9,360 bases of DNA from Thermoplasmata archaeon (GTDB lineage: Archaea; Thermoplasmatota; Thermoplasmata; Lutacidiplasmatales; UBA184). Positions 1 to 6,366 of the stretch are shown here, one piece after another. The notes under the pieces are model-generated. The model saw only the letters and a program-made list of their open reading frames with translations. It was not told where the DNA came from and ran no database searches. Location of the stretch: assembly GCA_030042955.1 (NCBI GenBank), contig JASHYQ010000224.1, forward strand, positions 1 through 9,360, written 5' to 3'. A program made the position numbers and the translations under genes. Each line of letters opens with the position of its first letter. Position 1 is the stretch's first letter.

Positions 1-631
1 CGGTGAGCAGGTCCGCGGACTCGATGCCACGGCGGACCACGAGGTCCGTGAGCGAATCGAGGACGACGAGCTGGCGGCCGGCTCGCTGCTCGACCCCGTC
101 GACGAGCGCTCGCAGCGGCCCGCCGTCCGTCGCGGGACTCGAGGATTTCCCGCCCAGCAGGGGACTCGGGACCGCCGACCACGAGGCCGGCACGACCGTG
201 TCCGCGAAGTACTCGCGGGAGAGGTCGAGGAAGTCGAGGTGGCGCTCCAGCGTTTCCGCGTAGGACCCCTCGAAGGCGCCCCGCAGTTCATTCAGGACCT
301 GGGCCTGCGAGCGGCTCGTGCTCACGTACACGATCCCCTCGGGGTAGACGAACGGTCCCTTCGCGCTCCCGAGGAAGAACGCATGGAGCCGGGGCATGTC
401 GTAGTGGAGCATCAGGTGGACCGCGGAGGTGAGGGCGAACTCTTGATGCCCTGCGCCCGCGGCGCCCCACAAGAGCACGACCGACCCTGCGGGGACCCCT
501 CCGGTGAGGTAGTCGAAATCCGGGACCCCGGTCGGGATCCGCGGAGGCTGGTCCCCTAGCTCGGGCGGACGAGGGGGCTCACCGGCCGTCCGGGGCGGGA
601 AGACGAACGGCCGGGGGGACGGCAATGCCAT
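1..631 (-). CDS. KaiC/RAD55-like RecA-fold ATPase homologue, degenerate P-loop (partial)
   Basis: The first 210 residues of a RecA-superfamily protein are visible; the 3' end lies beyond the left edge. The ATG at 629-631 (MALPSPRPF) is the only upstream start in this frame and directly follows an in-frame TGA. After a proline-rich stretch of about 35 residues comes a KaiC/RAD55-type beginning (GVPDFDYLTGGVPAGSVVLL, residues 35-54). The Walker A position reads GAAGAGHQ (56-63), so the invariant Lys is His and the Ser/Thr is Gln. A Walker B-like strand LVVLDSLTDL (188-197) keeps its Asp192. Archaeal genomes carry many KaiC/GvpD/RAD55-like proteins, often regulatory, some with degraded ATP sites. 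The start overlaps the end of truD by 53 bp on the same strand, suggesting cotranscription. The fold assignment is fairly secure, ATPase activity is doubtful, and the specific role is unknown. Confidence 0.8.
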   Translation of the reverse strand, partial: MALPSPRPFVFPPRTAGEPPRPPELGDQPPRIPTGVPDFDYLTGGVPAGSVVLLWGAAGAGHQEFALTSAVHLMLHYDMPRLHAFFLGSAKGPFVYPEGIVYVSTSRSQAQVLNELRGAFEGSYAETLERHLDFLDLSREYFADTVVPASWSAVPSPLLGGKSSSPATDGGPLRALVDGVEQRAGRQLVVLDSLTDLVVRRGIESADLLT

Positions 632-1943
632 TCAGGAGCAACTCCGCGGCCGCGACGCGGCTGCTGGGTATTAGTAGGCTCTCTTCGAGCGGTGGTTTCA
701 GGAACTCTCGAAGGAGCACGGTCGCATAGGCTCCCCTCGGGAGCGCGAACCGCAGGCGCACCGAATCCTCCCCGTCGGTCGAGATCCCGATCGGGGGAAG
801 GGGGACGAGAATCGGCCTCCAGGCACCCCGGCTGGCCACCTCGGGGGCCGCCCGCATCCGGAACATTCCCGGGTCCACCCCCTGCTCCGCCAGGACCTGA
901 CCCAGGAGGTCGTCGGGCGGACCGCCCATGCGGGGGGTCTCGTACCCTACGAGGGGTCCGGCGACCAGGCCCCGGCTCCGACCGACGAGGCTGGAGCACT
1001 CGTCGAGATTGTCCTCAGCGACCGGAATCCCCTCCCGGCTCCGCACGGTGCCGTCCCGGCCCACCCGCAGGATCGCGTCCCCGGCGACCGGGGTGTTCAA
1101 CGGAATCCCGGCGGCAGCCCTTCGCGTGAGCCAGAGATTGAACAGGTAAGCCTGGAACGCGTGGACAAAGAGGAGACGCAGGTCCCGTGAGAGTGCTCGG
1201 AAGGCGCGGTCAGGGGAGTGGCCGCGCGCGAGGTGTTCGAGCAGTGTCCGCTCGAACCGGTATTCGGGGGGAAACTCACGCAGCGCACGAGCCGGGTCCC
1301 GGTGCTCAGCATAAGCCCGGCGGGCTTCGTCCCCCAGGCCCGGCTTGCCATCGGGCGGTCGGTCGACCAGGTAGACATCGACCGCACGCGCGAGGTCGCC
1401 TCGCACGACCCACCTTCCGACCTCATGGGTAATCGGGCGAACCTCTCCGAATCGCTGAGGCCCGAAGAAGTTCGGGAAGCCGCCGGCGACCCGCAGCTCG
1501 CCCTCGATGGCTCGATAGGCGAGCACCGTCTCGGTAGGAGGCCGGGCGAGCTCCTCGACACGGATGTCGAAGGAGTTCCCGTAGTGGTGGCCAAGGACGA
1601 GTCCGTCCCGTGCCCGGTACGCCTCGACGATGTCGACCCGGGGAAGGTCGAGCGGCTCGGTCGGCGGAGGGCCGCGGTACGACACGAGCCGCTCGGCGAC
1701 GGCCCGTCGGTCCTTGGTCCCCGCCCACTCGAGGGACTGCGACGAGAGCCCAAGGCGACGCGCGATCGCCGCCCCCAGCTCGTGCTGCTCCCAGTCGTGA
1801 CTCACGACCCGGAGGACGGTGAACGGACCCTCGGGGTCGGGAAGTGGGTAGCTCGAGATCTCCGTGACGCGGAACGCCTCGGGGGTCGACTTGACCCGGC
1901 CAGCGACGCCGGGCGCCTGGCTGCCGTAGAACCCGAGGCCCAT
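579..1943 (-). CDS. truD: tRNA pseudouridine synthase TruD (archaeal type)
   Basis: This is a TruD-family pseudouridine synthase of 454 residues, longer than the E. coli enzyme as is usual for archaeal members. The family isomerises uridine 13 of tRNA and other RNA sites in archaea and eukaryotes (Pus7). The N-terminus has the usual opening GRVKSTPEAFRVTEI. The catalytic motif WAGTKDRRA lies at about residues 73-81, with Asp78 as the predicted catalytic aspartate. The hallmark FPNFFGPQRFG is at 156-166, the helix LFVHAFQAYLFNLWLTRR at 258-275, and the C-terminal LPRGAYATVLLREFLKP at 401-417. A tail of about 37 residues follows. The ATG at 1941-1943 was chosen because the family homology starts just after it. 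The longer open frame to 2153 would overlap the divergent gene at 2041. No strong SD is visible. The KaiC-like gene follows with a 53-bp overlap. Confidence 0.95.
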   Translation of the reverse strand: MGLGFYGSQAPGVAGRVKSTPEAFRVTEISSYPLPDPEGPFTVLRVVSHDWEQHELGAAIARRLGLSSQSLEWAGTKDRRAVAERLVSYRGPPPTEPLDLPRVDIVEAYRARDGLVLGHHYGNSFDIRVEELARPPTETVLAYRAIEGELRVAGGFPNFFGPQRFGEVRPITHEVGRWVVRGDLARAVDVYLVDRPPDGKPGLGDEARRAYAEHRDPARALREFPPEYRFERTLLEHLARGHSPDRAFRALSRDLRLLFVHAFQAYLFNLWLTRRAAAGIPLNTPVAGDAILRVGRDGTVRSREGIPVAEDNLDECSSLVGRSRGLVAGPLVGYETPRMGGPPDDLLGQVLAEQGVDPGMFRMRAAPEVASRGAWRPILVPLPPIGISTDGEDSVRLRFALPRGAYATVLLREFLKPPLEESLLIPSSRVAAAELLLNGIAVPPAVRLPAPDGR

Positions 1944-2002
1944 CGCCCGATCCGCCGAAGGGGGCACGAGAGGGCCGGGCACGTCCCGGGGAGCCGGGGC
2001 GG

Positions 2003-2013
2003 CATTATTACAT
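2003..2013. promoter_or_regulatory. AT-rich TATA-like patch in a divergent promoter
   Basis: CATTATTACAT is the only AT-rich stretch in the GC-rich 97-bp gap between truD and the divergent gene at 2041. On the plus strand its centre is about 33 bp before the ATG, giving a predicted leader of roughly 8 nt. On the minus strand (GTAATAATG) it would put truD transcription start near 1983 with a leader of about 40 nt. One box may serve both directions, or only one. The call rests on spacing and base composition alone. Confidence 0.45.
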
Positions 2014-2040
2014 GGCGGAGGGGATGGAGCCCGACACCCG

Positions 2041-2517
2041 ATGATCGAGGCCACCGCTCGGGTTCTCAAGAACGTTATCGAAGTCCAGGTGGGCCGGGAG
2101 ACCTGGGTCGCCCGGCCCACGGGCGCGGACGAGCCGGCGCTCGGACGACGCATCGCCGCGCTGTTCGCGACGGAATACCGGACCTACCGGTCCAGCGAGC
2201 CGGCGGTGGTCCATTCGGTCATCTCGTACCACGCGAAGGCGGACGAGATCCACATCGCGCTCGGCGATACGACCGTCCGGACCAAGGGGACGACGTTCGG
2301 CCCGCTCGTGCTCGAGTACGGCGGCATCAAGTTCACGATCAACGAACGGCTCACCGGTCGGTTCAGCATCCTGCGGGGCGACGCCCCGGTCGGAGTGGGT
2401 CAGCTCGGTTTCCGTTCGTGTGTGATCCGGGACTATCCCCCGGACCTCGAGATCGTCTTTGCCAACCTGTCCATCGGCTACGTGATCCGGACCCTGACCT
2501 GGGAGATGTTCGGGTGA
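2041..2517 (+). CDS. Uncharacterised 158-residue protein, coupled to the DUF429 gene
   Basis: I do not recognise this family. The protein has no long hydrophobic helix, signal peptide or cysteine cluster. It reads as alternating short beta-strand-like segments (VIEVQVGRETWVARP, EIHIALGDTTVRT, LVLEYGGIKFTI, LEIVFANLSIGYVIRTLTW), with charged or polar turns between them. This is loosely reminiscent of a beta-barrel or sandwich fold of the LURP-one/tubby kind, but that is only a guess from the strand pattern. The ATG at 2041 fits the promoter patch 33 bp upstream, and the frame shows sustained coding character to its stop. The stop TGA overlaps the GTG start of the DUF429 gene (GTGA, 2514-2517), which implies a shared transcript and translational coupling. 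The reading frame is secure; the function is unknown. Confidence 0.8.
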   Translation: MIEATARVLKNVIEVQVGRETWVARPTGADEPALGRRIAALFATEYRTYRSSEPAVVHSVISYHAKADEIHIALGDTTVRTKGTTFGPLVLEYGGIKFTINERLTGRFSILRGDAPVGVGQLGFRSCVIRDYPPDLEIVFANLSIGYVIRTLTWEMFG

Positions 2518-3230
2518 CGGCACGGACTCCTCCGACGAAGGCTCCGTACCCGTCTCCTTTCGCGGACCGAGCGGTTGGGCTCGACCTCGCCGGCAGCCCG
2601 AGCCGCACGACCGGGTTCTGCGTCCTCACCCGAGGCTCGCGGGTCCGGACCCGGGCGCTGAGCTCCGACGAGGAGGTCGTCGGAGTCACCCTGGACGCGC
2701 AGCCGGACGTCGTGGCGATCGACGCCCCGCTTTCGCTCCCGCTCGGCCGCAAGACGATCGAGGACCGTCGGGGGCCTCATCTGCGGGCGGCGGACCGGGA
2801 GCTGCTCCGGCTCCGGGTCCGCTTCTTCCCGATCACCCTCGGACCGATGCGGATGCTCACCGAGCGCGGCCTCCGGCTCCAGGCCCGGTTCGCCGAAGCG
2901 GGAGTGCGCTCGATCGAGTGCTACCCTGGAGCGGCCCAGGACCTCTGGGGCATCCCGCGCAAACAGGAAGGGGTGGAGCGGCTGCGTCGGGGGCTGCTGC
3001 GGATGGGATTGACGGGCGACATCGCTCGGAGTGACCTCACCCACGACGAGCTGGACGGGGTCACATGCGCCCTCGTGGGGCGCGCGTTCCTCCGGGGAGA
3101 TTTCGTGGCCATCGGTCGCCCCGACGAAGGCCTCATGATCCTCCCGTCCCGGGCGGCCTGCCGTCGCTGGTATCGGCTCCGCGGGCTGCGGCCATCGGAC
3201 GGGCCGCCCCCCCCGCCGCCCCCACGCTAA
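2514..3230 (+). CDS. DUF429 family protein (predicted RNase H-fold nuclease)
   Basis: A 238-residue protein matches the DUF429 family, which is predicted to adopt an RNase H-like fold and act as a nuclease but is poorly characterised. The acidic signature residues are present. GLDLAGS lies at 22-28 (Asp24), VVAIDAPLSLP at 66-76 (Asp70), IECYPGAAQDLWGI at 134-147 (Glu135), and HDELDGVTCAL at 177-187 (Asp178, Asp181). The GTG start overlaps the stop of the upstream gene by 4 bp and is preceded by GGGAG at 2501-2505, 8 nt away, which supports this start. The open frame extends much further upstream, but that part lies antisense to truD and out of frame with the gene at 2041. The C-terminus is an unusual PPPPPPPR encoded by C-rich DNA. 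The stop overlaps that of the convergent MFS gene. Confidence 0.85.
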   Translation: MTARTPPTKAPYPSPFADRAVGLDLAGSPSRTTGFCVLTRGSRVRTRALSSDEEVVGVTLDAQPDVVAIDAPLSLPLGRKTIEDRRGPHLRAADRELLRLRVRFFPITLGPMRMLTERGLRLQARFAEAGVRSIECYPGAAQDLWGIPRKQEGVERLRRGLLRMGLTGDIARSDLTHDELDGVTCALVGRAFLRGDFVAIGRPDEGLMILPSRAACRRWYRLRGLRPSDGPPPPPPPR

Positions 3231-4633
3231 CGCCACGACCGAGGGGGGGACCCCCGGGAGGTAGCCCGAGTGCCTCGAAGACGCATCCCCCGGTGGGAGC
3301 GGGGGTGGGGCAGCTGGAACATGTGGTAAGGGATCGGAAGCAGTAGCCCTCCGCCGACGGCCACTGTGGCCGCCGCGATCGAGTAGGCGATGTGCACGCC
3401 GAAGGTAGCGTACAGCCAGCCGCCGAGGAGGACACCGAGCAGGCTCCCCGCACCGGCGAACGCGTTGTACAGCCCGAGCGCCCGGCCCCGGGCGGAACGG
3501 CCCACCAGACGGACCAGGAAGAGGGTGCTGGCGGTGCTGATGAACGCCCACGTTACCCCGAGCAACGCGTTCAAGAGGGTGATCCAGGCGAGAAGCGCCG
3601 GGGTCCCGAGGCCGAGCAGCACGTAGACCGGTCCCCAGAGGAACAGCAGGAGGAGGAGGACCCGGCCGCCGAGCGATTCTACGAAGACCGACTTCGGCGA
3701 ATGGACGTCGACCGCCTTCCCCGAGTGGAAGAAGAGCGCGGTGGAGGCGCTCGCCGACCCGAGGTAAACGATGAAGATCCCGGCGTCGCTGAACCGGGCG
3801 TTCCGCCAGAGGAACACGGGGAACGGCCCGTAGAAGATGTCGAACCCGACGCTCATCACTCCGAGGGCGGCCAGGAAGAGGTACTCTCGGCCGGGTAGGC
3901 GGTCGGCCGAGGAACGGGTCAGGTCGATCAGTCCCACGATCCGACTGCGGAAGTGGCGGAGCCGCTCGACCACGCCGCGGTGAAGGTTCACGAGGTCCGA
4001 GGCGAGCCGACGGTCGAGCCGGCTCGCCGGCTCCTCGATCCAAGCCCACGCGACCGCCGCCGAGAGGAGGGCGAGCACCCCCGAGAGGAGGAGCAAGCCC
4101 GTCATCACCGAGATGACGGAGGAGGCGTTGCCGATGACGAACAACCAGACGAAGCCGACCGCGAGGCCCACCGTCGTCCCGAGCCCGGAAATCAGCCCGA
4201 AGAAGCCGATGTCCTGCGGCCACCACCGCTTGTGGCGGGTCTCGAGCAGGAGCATCGTGCCGATCGGCGCGCTCGCCGCGGAAGCGAGACCTTCCACGAC
4301 GTTCAGCCAGAAGTAGGTGAGCAGGTCGCGCGCGAGCGCGATCCCAATCAGACTGAGCCCGGTCGCAAGGAACGACCCGACGAGGAAGTATTTCCGGTGC
4401 GCGACCCGGTCCGAGAGGTTGCCCCAGAGGATGGTGAACGGGACCTGGCTCATCGCGCTCGCCGCGATGATGATCGTCACCGCGAAGGCGCTCGCGCCGA
4501 AGTGCTGGAGCGCCAGCAGGGGGATCAGCGGCGTCGCGATCCCGTCGGAGATGGCCAACGGCAGGTAGGCGAGGAACCAGAGGTCGCTCGAGGACGGCCG
4601 AAGGACCGTCGCCGCCTTGATGTCGAACGACAC
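3227..4633 (-). CDS. Major facilitator superfamily (MFS) transporter
   Basis: A 468-residue integral membrane protein of the cytoplasmic membrane has about twelve hydrophobic segments. They fall at roughly residues 17-40, 47-68, 83-101, 104-128, 142-168, 173-197, 251-271, 284-304, 325-340, 345-370, 390-410 and 415-435. A hydrophilic loop rich in Arg and Asp (about 200-248) separates two six-helix halves. The MFS signature motif A after TM2 is clear: GNLSDRVAHRK at 71-81. The substrate cannot be deduced, though the general organisation resembles drug-efflux or metabolite exporters. The start is GTG at 4631-4633, supported by GGGAGG 5 nt upstream and a TATA-like box beyond it. The C-terminal 25 residues are Arg/Ser/Pro-rich, probably cytoplasmic. 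The stop overlaps the stop of the convergent DUF429 gene. Confidence 0.92.
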   Translation of the reverse strand: MSFDIKAATVLRPSSSDLWFLAYLPLAISDGIATPLIPLLALQHFGASAFAVTIIIAASAMSQVPFTILWGNLSDRVAHRKYFLVGSFLATGLSLIGIALARDLLTYFWLNVVEGLASAASAPIGTMLLLETRHKRWWPQDIGFFGLISGLGTTVGLAVGFVWLFVIGNASSVISVMTGLLLLSGVLALLSAAVAWAWIEEPASRLDRRLASDLVNLHRGVVERLRHFRSRIVGLIDLTRSSADRLPGREYLFLAALGVMSVGFDIFYGPFPVFLWRNARFSDAGIFIVYLGSASASTALFFHSGKAVDVHSPKSVFVESLGGRVLLLLLFLWGPVYVLLGLGTPALLAWITLLNALLGVTWAFISTASTLFLVRLVGRSARGRALGLYNAFAGAGSLLGVLLGGWLYATFGVHIAYSIAAATVAVGGGLLLPIPYHMFQLPHPRSHRGMRLRGTRATSRGSPPRSWR

Positions 4634-4638
4634 TCCAT

Positions 4639-4644
4639 CCTCCC
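4639..4644 (-). promoter_or_regulatory. Ribosome binding site of the MFS gene
   Basis: On the minus strand GGGAGG sits 5 nt before the GTG start at 4633. It is a strong SD that decides for GTG. The nearby ATG (4636-4638 complement) is in another frame and too close to the SD. Confidence 0.7.
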
Positions 4645-4673
4645 GGTGCCGCCGTTCATCCGAGAATCCGCGA

Positions 4674-4680
4674 GATAAAG
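4674..4680 (-). promoter_or_regulatory. TATA-like box of the MFS gene
   Basis: The minus strand reads CTTTATC about 44 bp before the GTG start. A transcript starting about 25 bp downstream would have a short leader of some 18 nt that carries the SD. This suggests the MFS gene can be expressed independently of the zincin gene upstream. Confidence 0.5.
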
Positions 4681-4704
4681 GGTGACCTCGTTCGGAAACG
4701 GGAA

Positions 4705-4728
4705 CCGCCGGACCGGGCGAACCGGCGG
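4705..4728 (-). terminator. GC-rich stem-loop after the zincin gene
   Basis: CCGCCGG and CCGGCGG (4705-4711 and 4722-4728) form a perfect 7-bp stem around a 10-nt loop. It starts 8 bp past the stop codon of the zincin gene. Only a short T-poor tail (GTTTCC) follows on the minus strand, so it may be a weak terminator, an mRNA 3'-end stabiliser or chance in GC-rich DNA. Confidence 0.3.
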
Positions 4729-4735
4729 CCGTACC

Positions 4736-5320
4736 CTACTTCGCGGGCACGCCGAGCGCCTCGAGGAGGCGCCGGTGCTCGGCGGGGGTGATCCACTCGA
4801 CCTTGAGGTACTCGCGCAAGAACGCGTCGCTCACGTGGAGCCGGCGCGCCTCCTCCACCACGAACCGGTACGCCTCGATCTCGGTCCAGCGCTCGACGTA
4901 GCTCATGCCCGGCGGCCAGAGCTCGGCGCCTCCGTCTCGCTGAAGGATGTGGCAGAGCTCGTGGTAGATGTCCATGTACAGGATCATCGCCTCGCTCTCG
5001 CGCAGGTGGCTTGCCCCAAGGACGATGCAGTTCGTCCGGGGAGAGACGACCGGCTTCCAGCCAGCGCGCCGGAAGGCCGGGACCTCCCGGGGCGCGACGT
5101 AGGCCCACATATCCTCCGAGACCAGCTCGATCTCGGTCGTCTCGAAGAGCCGTCGGCGCACTTCCGGGTCCGAGTGGATCCGCTTCCCGGGCGGGAGCTT
5201 GTCGAGTCCCGGGAACACTTCGAGCATGGGGTGGCGACCGAGGGCGAGGTTGCGCGCGATCTGGAACCCTGGCGGAGCCGGAGGTTCGGTGAGGGGAGCG
5301 GGGGATGTGGCGCGGGCCAT
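4736..5320 (-). CDS. HExxH zincin metallopeptidase-like protein
   Basis: A 194-residue soluble protein carries a zinc-protease motif, HELCH at residues 120-124. A Glu-rich helix about 23-25 residues later (TEIEAYRFVVEEAR, Glu147/Glu149) is suited to supply the third zinc ligand. The HExxH...ExEA arrangement resembles ImmA/IrrE-type and related gluzincins, but the first 110 residues match nothing I recognise. There is no transmembrane segment or signal peptide, so a cytoplasmic location is likely. The N-terminal 20 residues are Ala/Pro-rich and may be disordered. The ATG at 5318-5320 has a purine run upstream (AGGGAAGGGG) with no standard SD spacing, and a TATA-like patch about 27 bp away. It is the gene upstream of the MFS transporter. 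Target and role are unknown; metal binding is inferred from the motif. Confidence 0.8.
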   Translation of the reverse strand: MARATSPAPLTEPPAPPGFQIARNLALGRHPMLEVFPGLDKLPPGKRIHSDPEVRRRLFETTEIELVSEDMWAYVAPREVPAFRRAGWKPVVSPRTNCIVLGASHLRESEAMILYMDIYHELCHILQRDGGAELWPPGMSYVERWTEIEAYRFVVEEARRLHVSDAFLREYLKVEWITPAEHRRLLEALGVPAK

Positions 5321-5340
5321 CCCCTTCCCTCAACACGGGG

Positions 5341-5353
5341 GGGAGAAAAGAGC
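5341..5353 (-). promoter_or_regulatory. Candidate promoter of the zincin gene
   Basis: The minus strand reads GCTCTTTTCTCCC, centred about 27 bp before the ATG at 5320. The spacing suits a TATA-like element driving a leaderless mRNA. It is T-rich rather than a consensus TATA box, so support is modest. Confidence 0.35.
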
Positions 5354-5384
5354 AAGCCTCCCCGCCGGACCTACGACGGGAGGA

Positions 5385-5391
5385 GTTTTGT
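5385..5391 (+). promoter_or_regulatory. Candidate promoter of the P1 peptidase gene
   Basis: GTTTTGT is centred 25 bp before the ATG at 5413 in otherwise GC-rich DNA, and no SD lies before that ATG. This fits a leaderless transcript. It shares the 92-bp divergent gap with the zincin promoter. Confidence 0.35.
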
Positions 5392-5412
5392 CGGGCGGTG
5401 TCTCCGGCCGCC

Positions 5413-6366
5413 ATGCCTCGCGTCCCCCGAACCCCCGCCGCGGTCCGCGGGGTCCGGGTCGGGCACGCGGAAAGTGACCGCGGTCCTAGTGGGGTCACGG
5501 CGATTCTGTTCGACCAGCCGAGCCCTGTCGTCGTCGACCATCGGGGCGGGGCCTCCGGAACCTACGACATCGCCTCGCTCGGGCTCGACGCCACGTTCGG
5601 CCGGCGGTGGGGCCTCTTCTTTTCCGGCGGCAGCCTCTTCGGGATGGACGCGGCCGCAGGGATCCGTCAGCGGATCTTGGAGACCGGCGGGGGCGTTCCG
5701 GTTTTCGACAACCCGAACCGCGTCGTACCGATTTCCGGGGCGGTCCTGTTCGACCTCCCCCCCCGCGTCGAGCCGCTCCCGGACTATCGCGCACTCGGCT
5801 ACGAGGCCGCCCGACAGGCGACCGACGGACGGGTCGAGGTAGGACGCGTGGGAGCCGGAGCGGGGGCGTCGGTGGGCAAGTACCTCGGTCGCGCCGCCTC
5901 GATGCACGGTGGCCTTGGGTGGGCGACCCGTCCGGTCGGAGCTGGCACCCTCGGAGCGCTGACCGCCATCAACGCCGTGGGAGCGGTCCGCGACCCGGCG
6001 AGCGGCGAGTGGGTCGCCGGAGCGCGGGGGCCCGACGGTCGGGTCGTCCCCCCCTCCGTGCCGGGCGCCGTCTCCCCTGAGGAGACGAGCACGACCCTGA
6101 GCCTGATCGTCACCGACCTTCTCGTCGACCGACCCACCCTGCTGCGCGCCGCCCAGATCGCCCACGCGGCGCTCGGGGGCATCGTCGTTCCGTTCCATTC
6201 CGCGACCGACGGGGATACCATGTTCGCGGCCGCGACGGGCGAGGCCGGGGGTCCACCGGACGTGGACCGCCCGGGGCAGGTCGCCGACCAGCTCGGCCTA
6301 GCGGCAGCTTACTGCGTGAGCGAGGCGGCCCTCACGGCGGTCCGGGTCGCGAACCGACCGGGCTAG
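5413..6366 (+). CDS. P1 family peptidase (S58, DmpA/L-aminopeptidase-D-esterase-like)
   Basis: A 317-residue protein of the P1/DmpA family, N-terminal-nucleophile-type aminopeptidases that self-cleave into alpha and beta chains. Conserved elements appear in order. They are the opening GVRVGHAES (13-21), the Gly-rich FSGGSLFGMDAAAGI (70-84), VGRVGAGAGASVGK (143-156), a GALTAINAVG segment with Asn187, the nucleophile region TSTTLSLIVTD (225-235), and PFHSATDGDTMFAAATGE (260-277). In family members the residue after the cleavage site is Ser or Thr; here it would be one of S226-T228. The ATG at 5413 was chosen because homology begins 12 residues later. An ATG at 5305 would overlap the divergent gene. 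The peptide substrate is unknown. The stop overlaps that of the convergent XRE-CBS gene (CTAG). Confidence 0.9.
   Translation: MPRVPRTPAAVRGVRVGHAESDRGPSGVTAILFDQPSPVVVDHRGGASGTYDIASLGLDATFGRRWGLFFSGGSLFGMDAAAGIRQRILETGGGVPVFDNPNRVVPISGAVLFDLPPRVEPLPDYRALGYEAARQATDGRVEVGRVGAGAGASVGKYLGRAASMHGGLGWATRPVGAGTLGALTAINAVGAVRDPASGEWVAGARGPDGRVVPPSVPGAVSPEETSTTLSLIVTDLLVDRPTLLRAAQIAHAALGGIVVPFHSATDGDTMFAAATGEAGGPPDVDRPGQVADQLGLAAAYCVSEAALTAVRVANRPG

Noticed and set aside
1944..2153. N-terminal extension of TruD by 70 residues
   Set aside because: It would overlap the divergent gene at 2041 and contains low-complexity Pro/Ala sequence; TruD homology begins just after the ATG at 1943.
1218..2513. Upstream part of a 670-codon plus-strand open frame that ends as DUF429
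   Set aside because: It lies antisense to truD and out of frame with the gene at 2041. Only the portion from GTG 2514 matches DUF429; the rest is a stop-free shadow in GC-rich DNA.
2478..4226. 582-codon minus-strand open frame
   Set aside because: It is antisense to DUF429 and out of frame with the MFS gene, and its Arg/Pro/Gly-rich translation has no family features.
4682..5842. 386-codon plus-strand open frame
   Set aside because: It is antisense to the zincin gene and overlaps the P1 gene in another frame; composition is that of a shadow.
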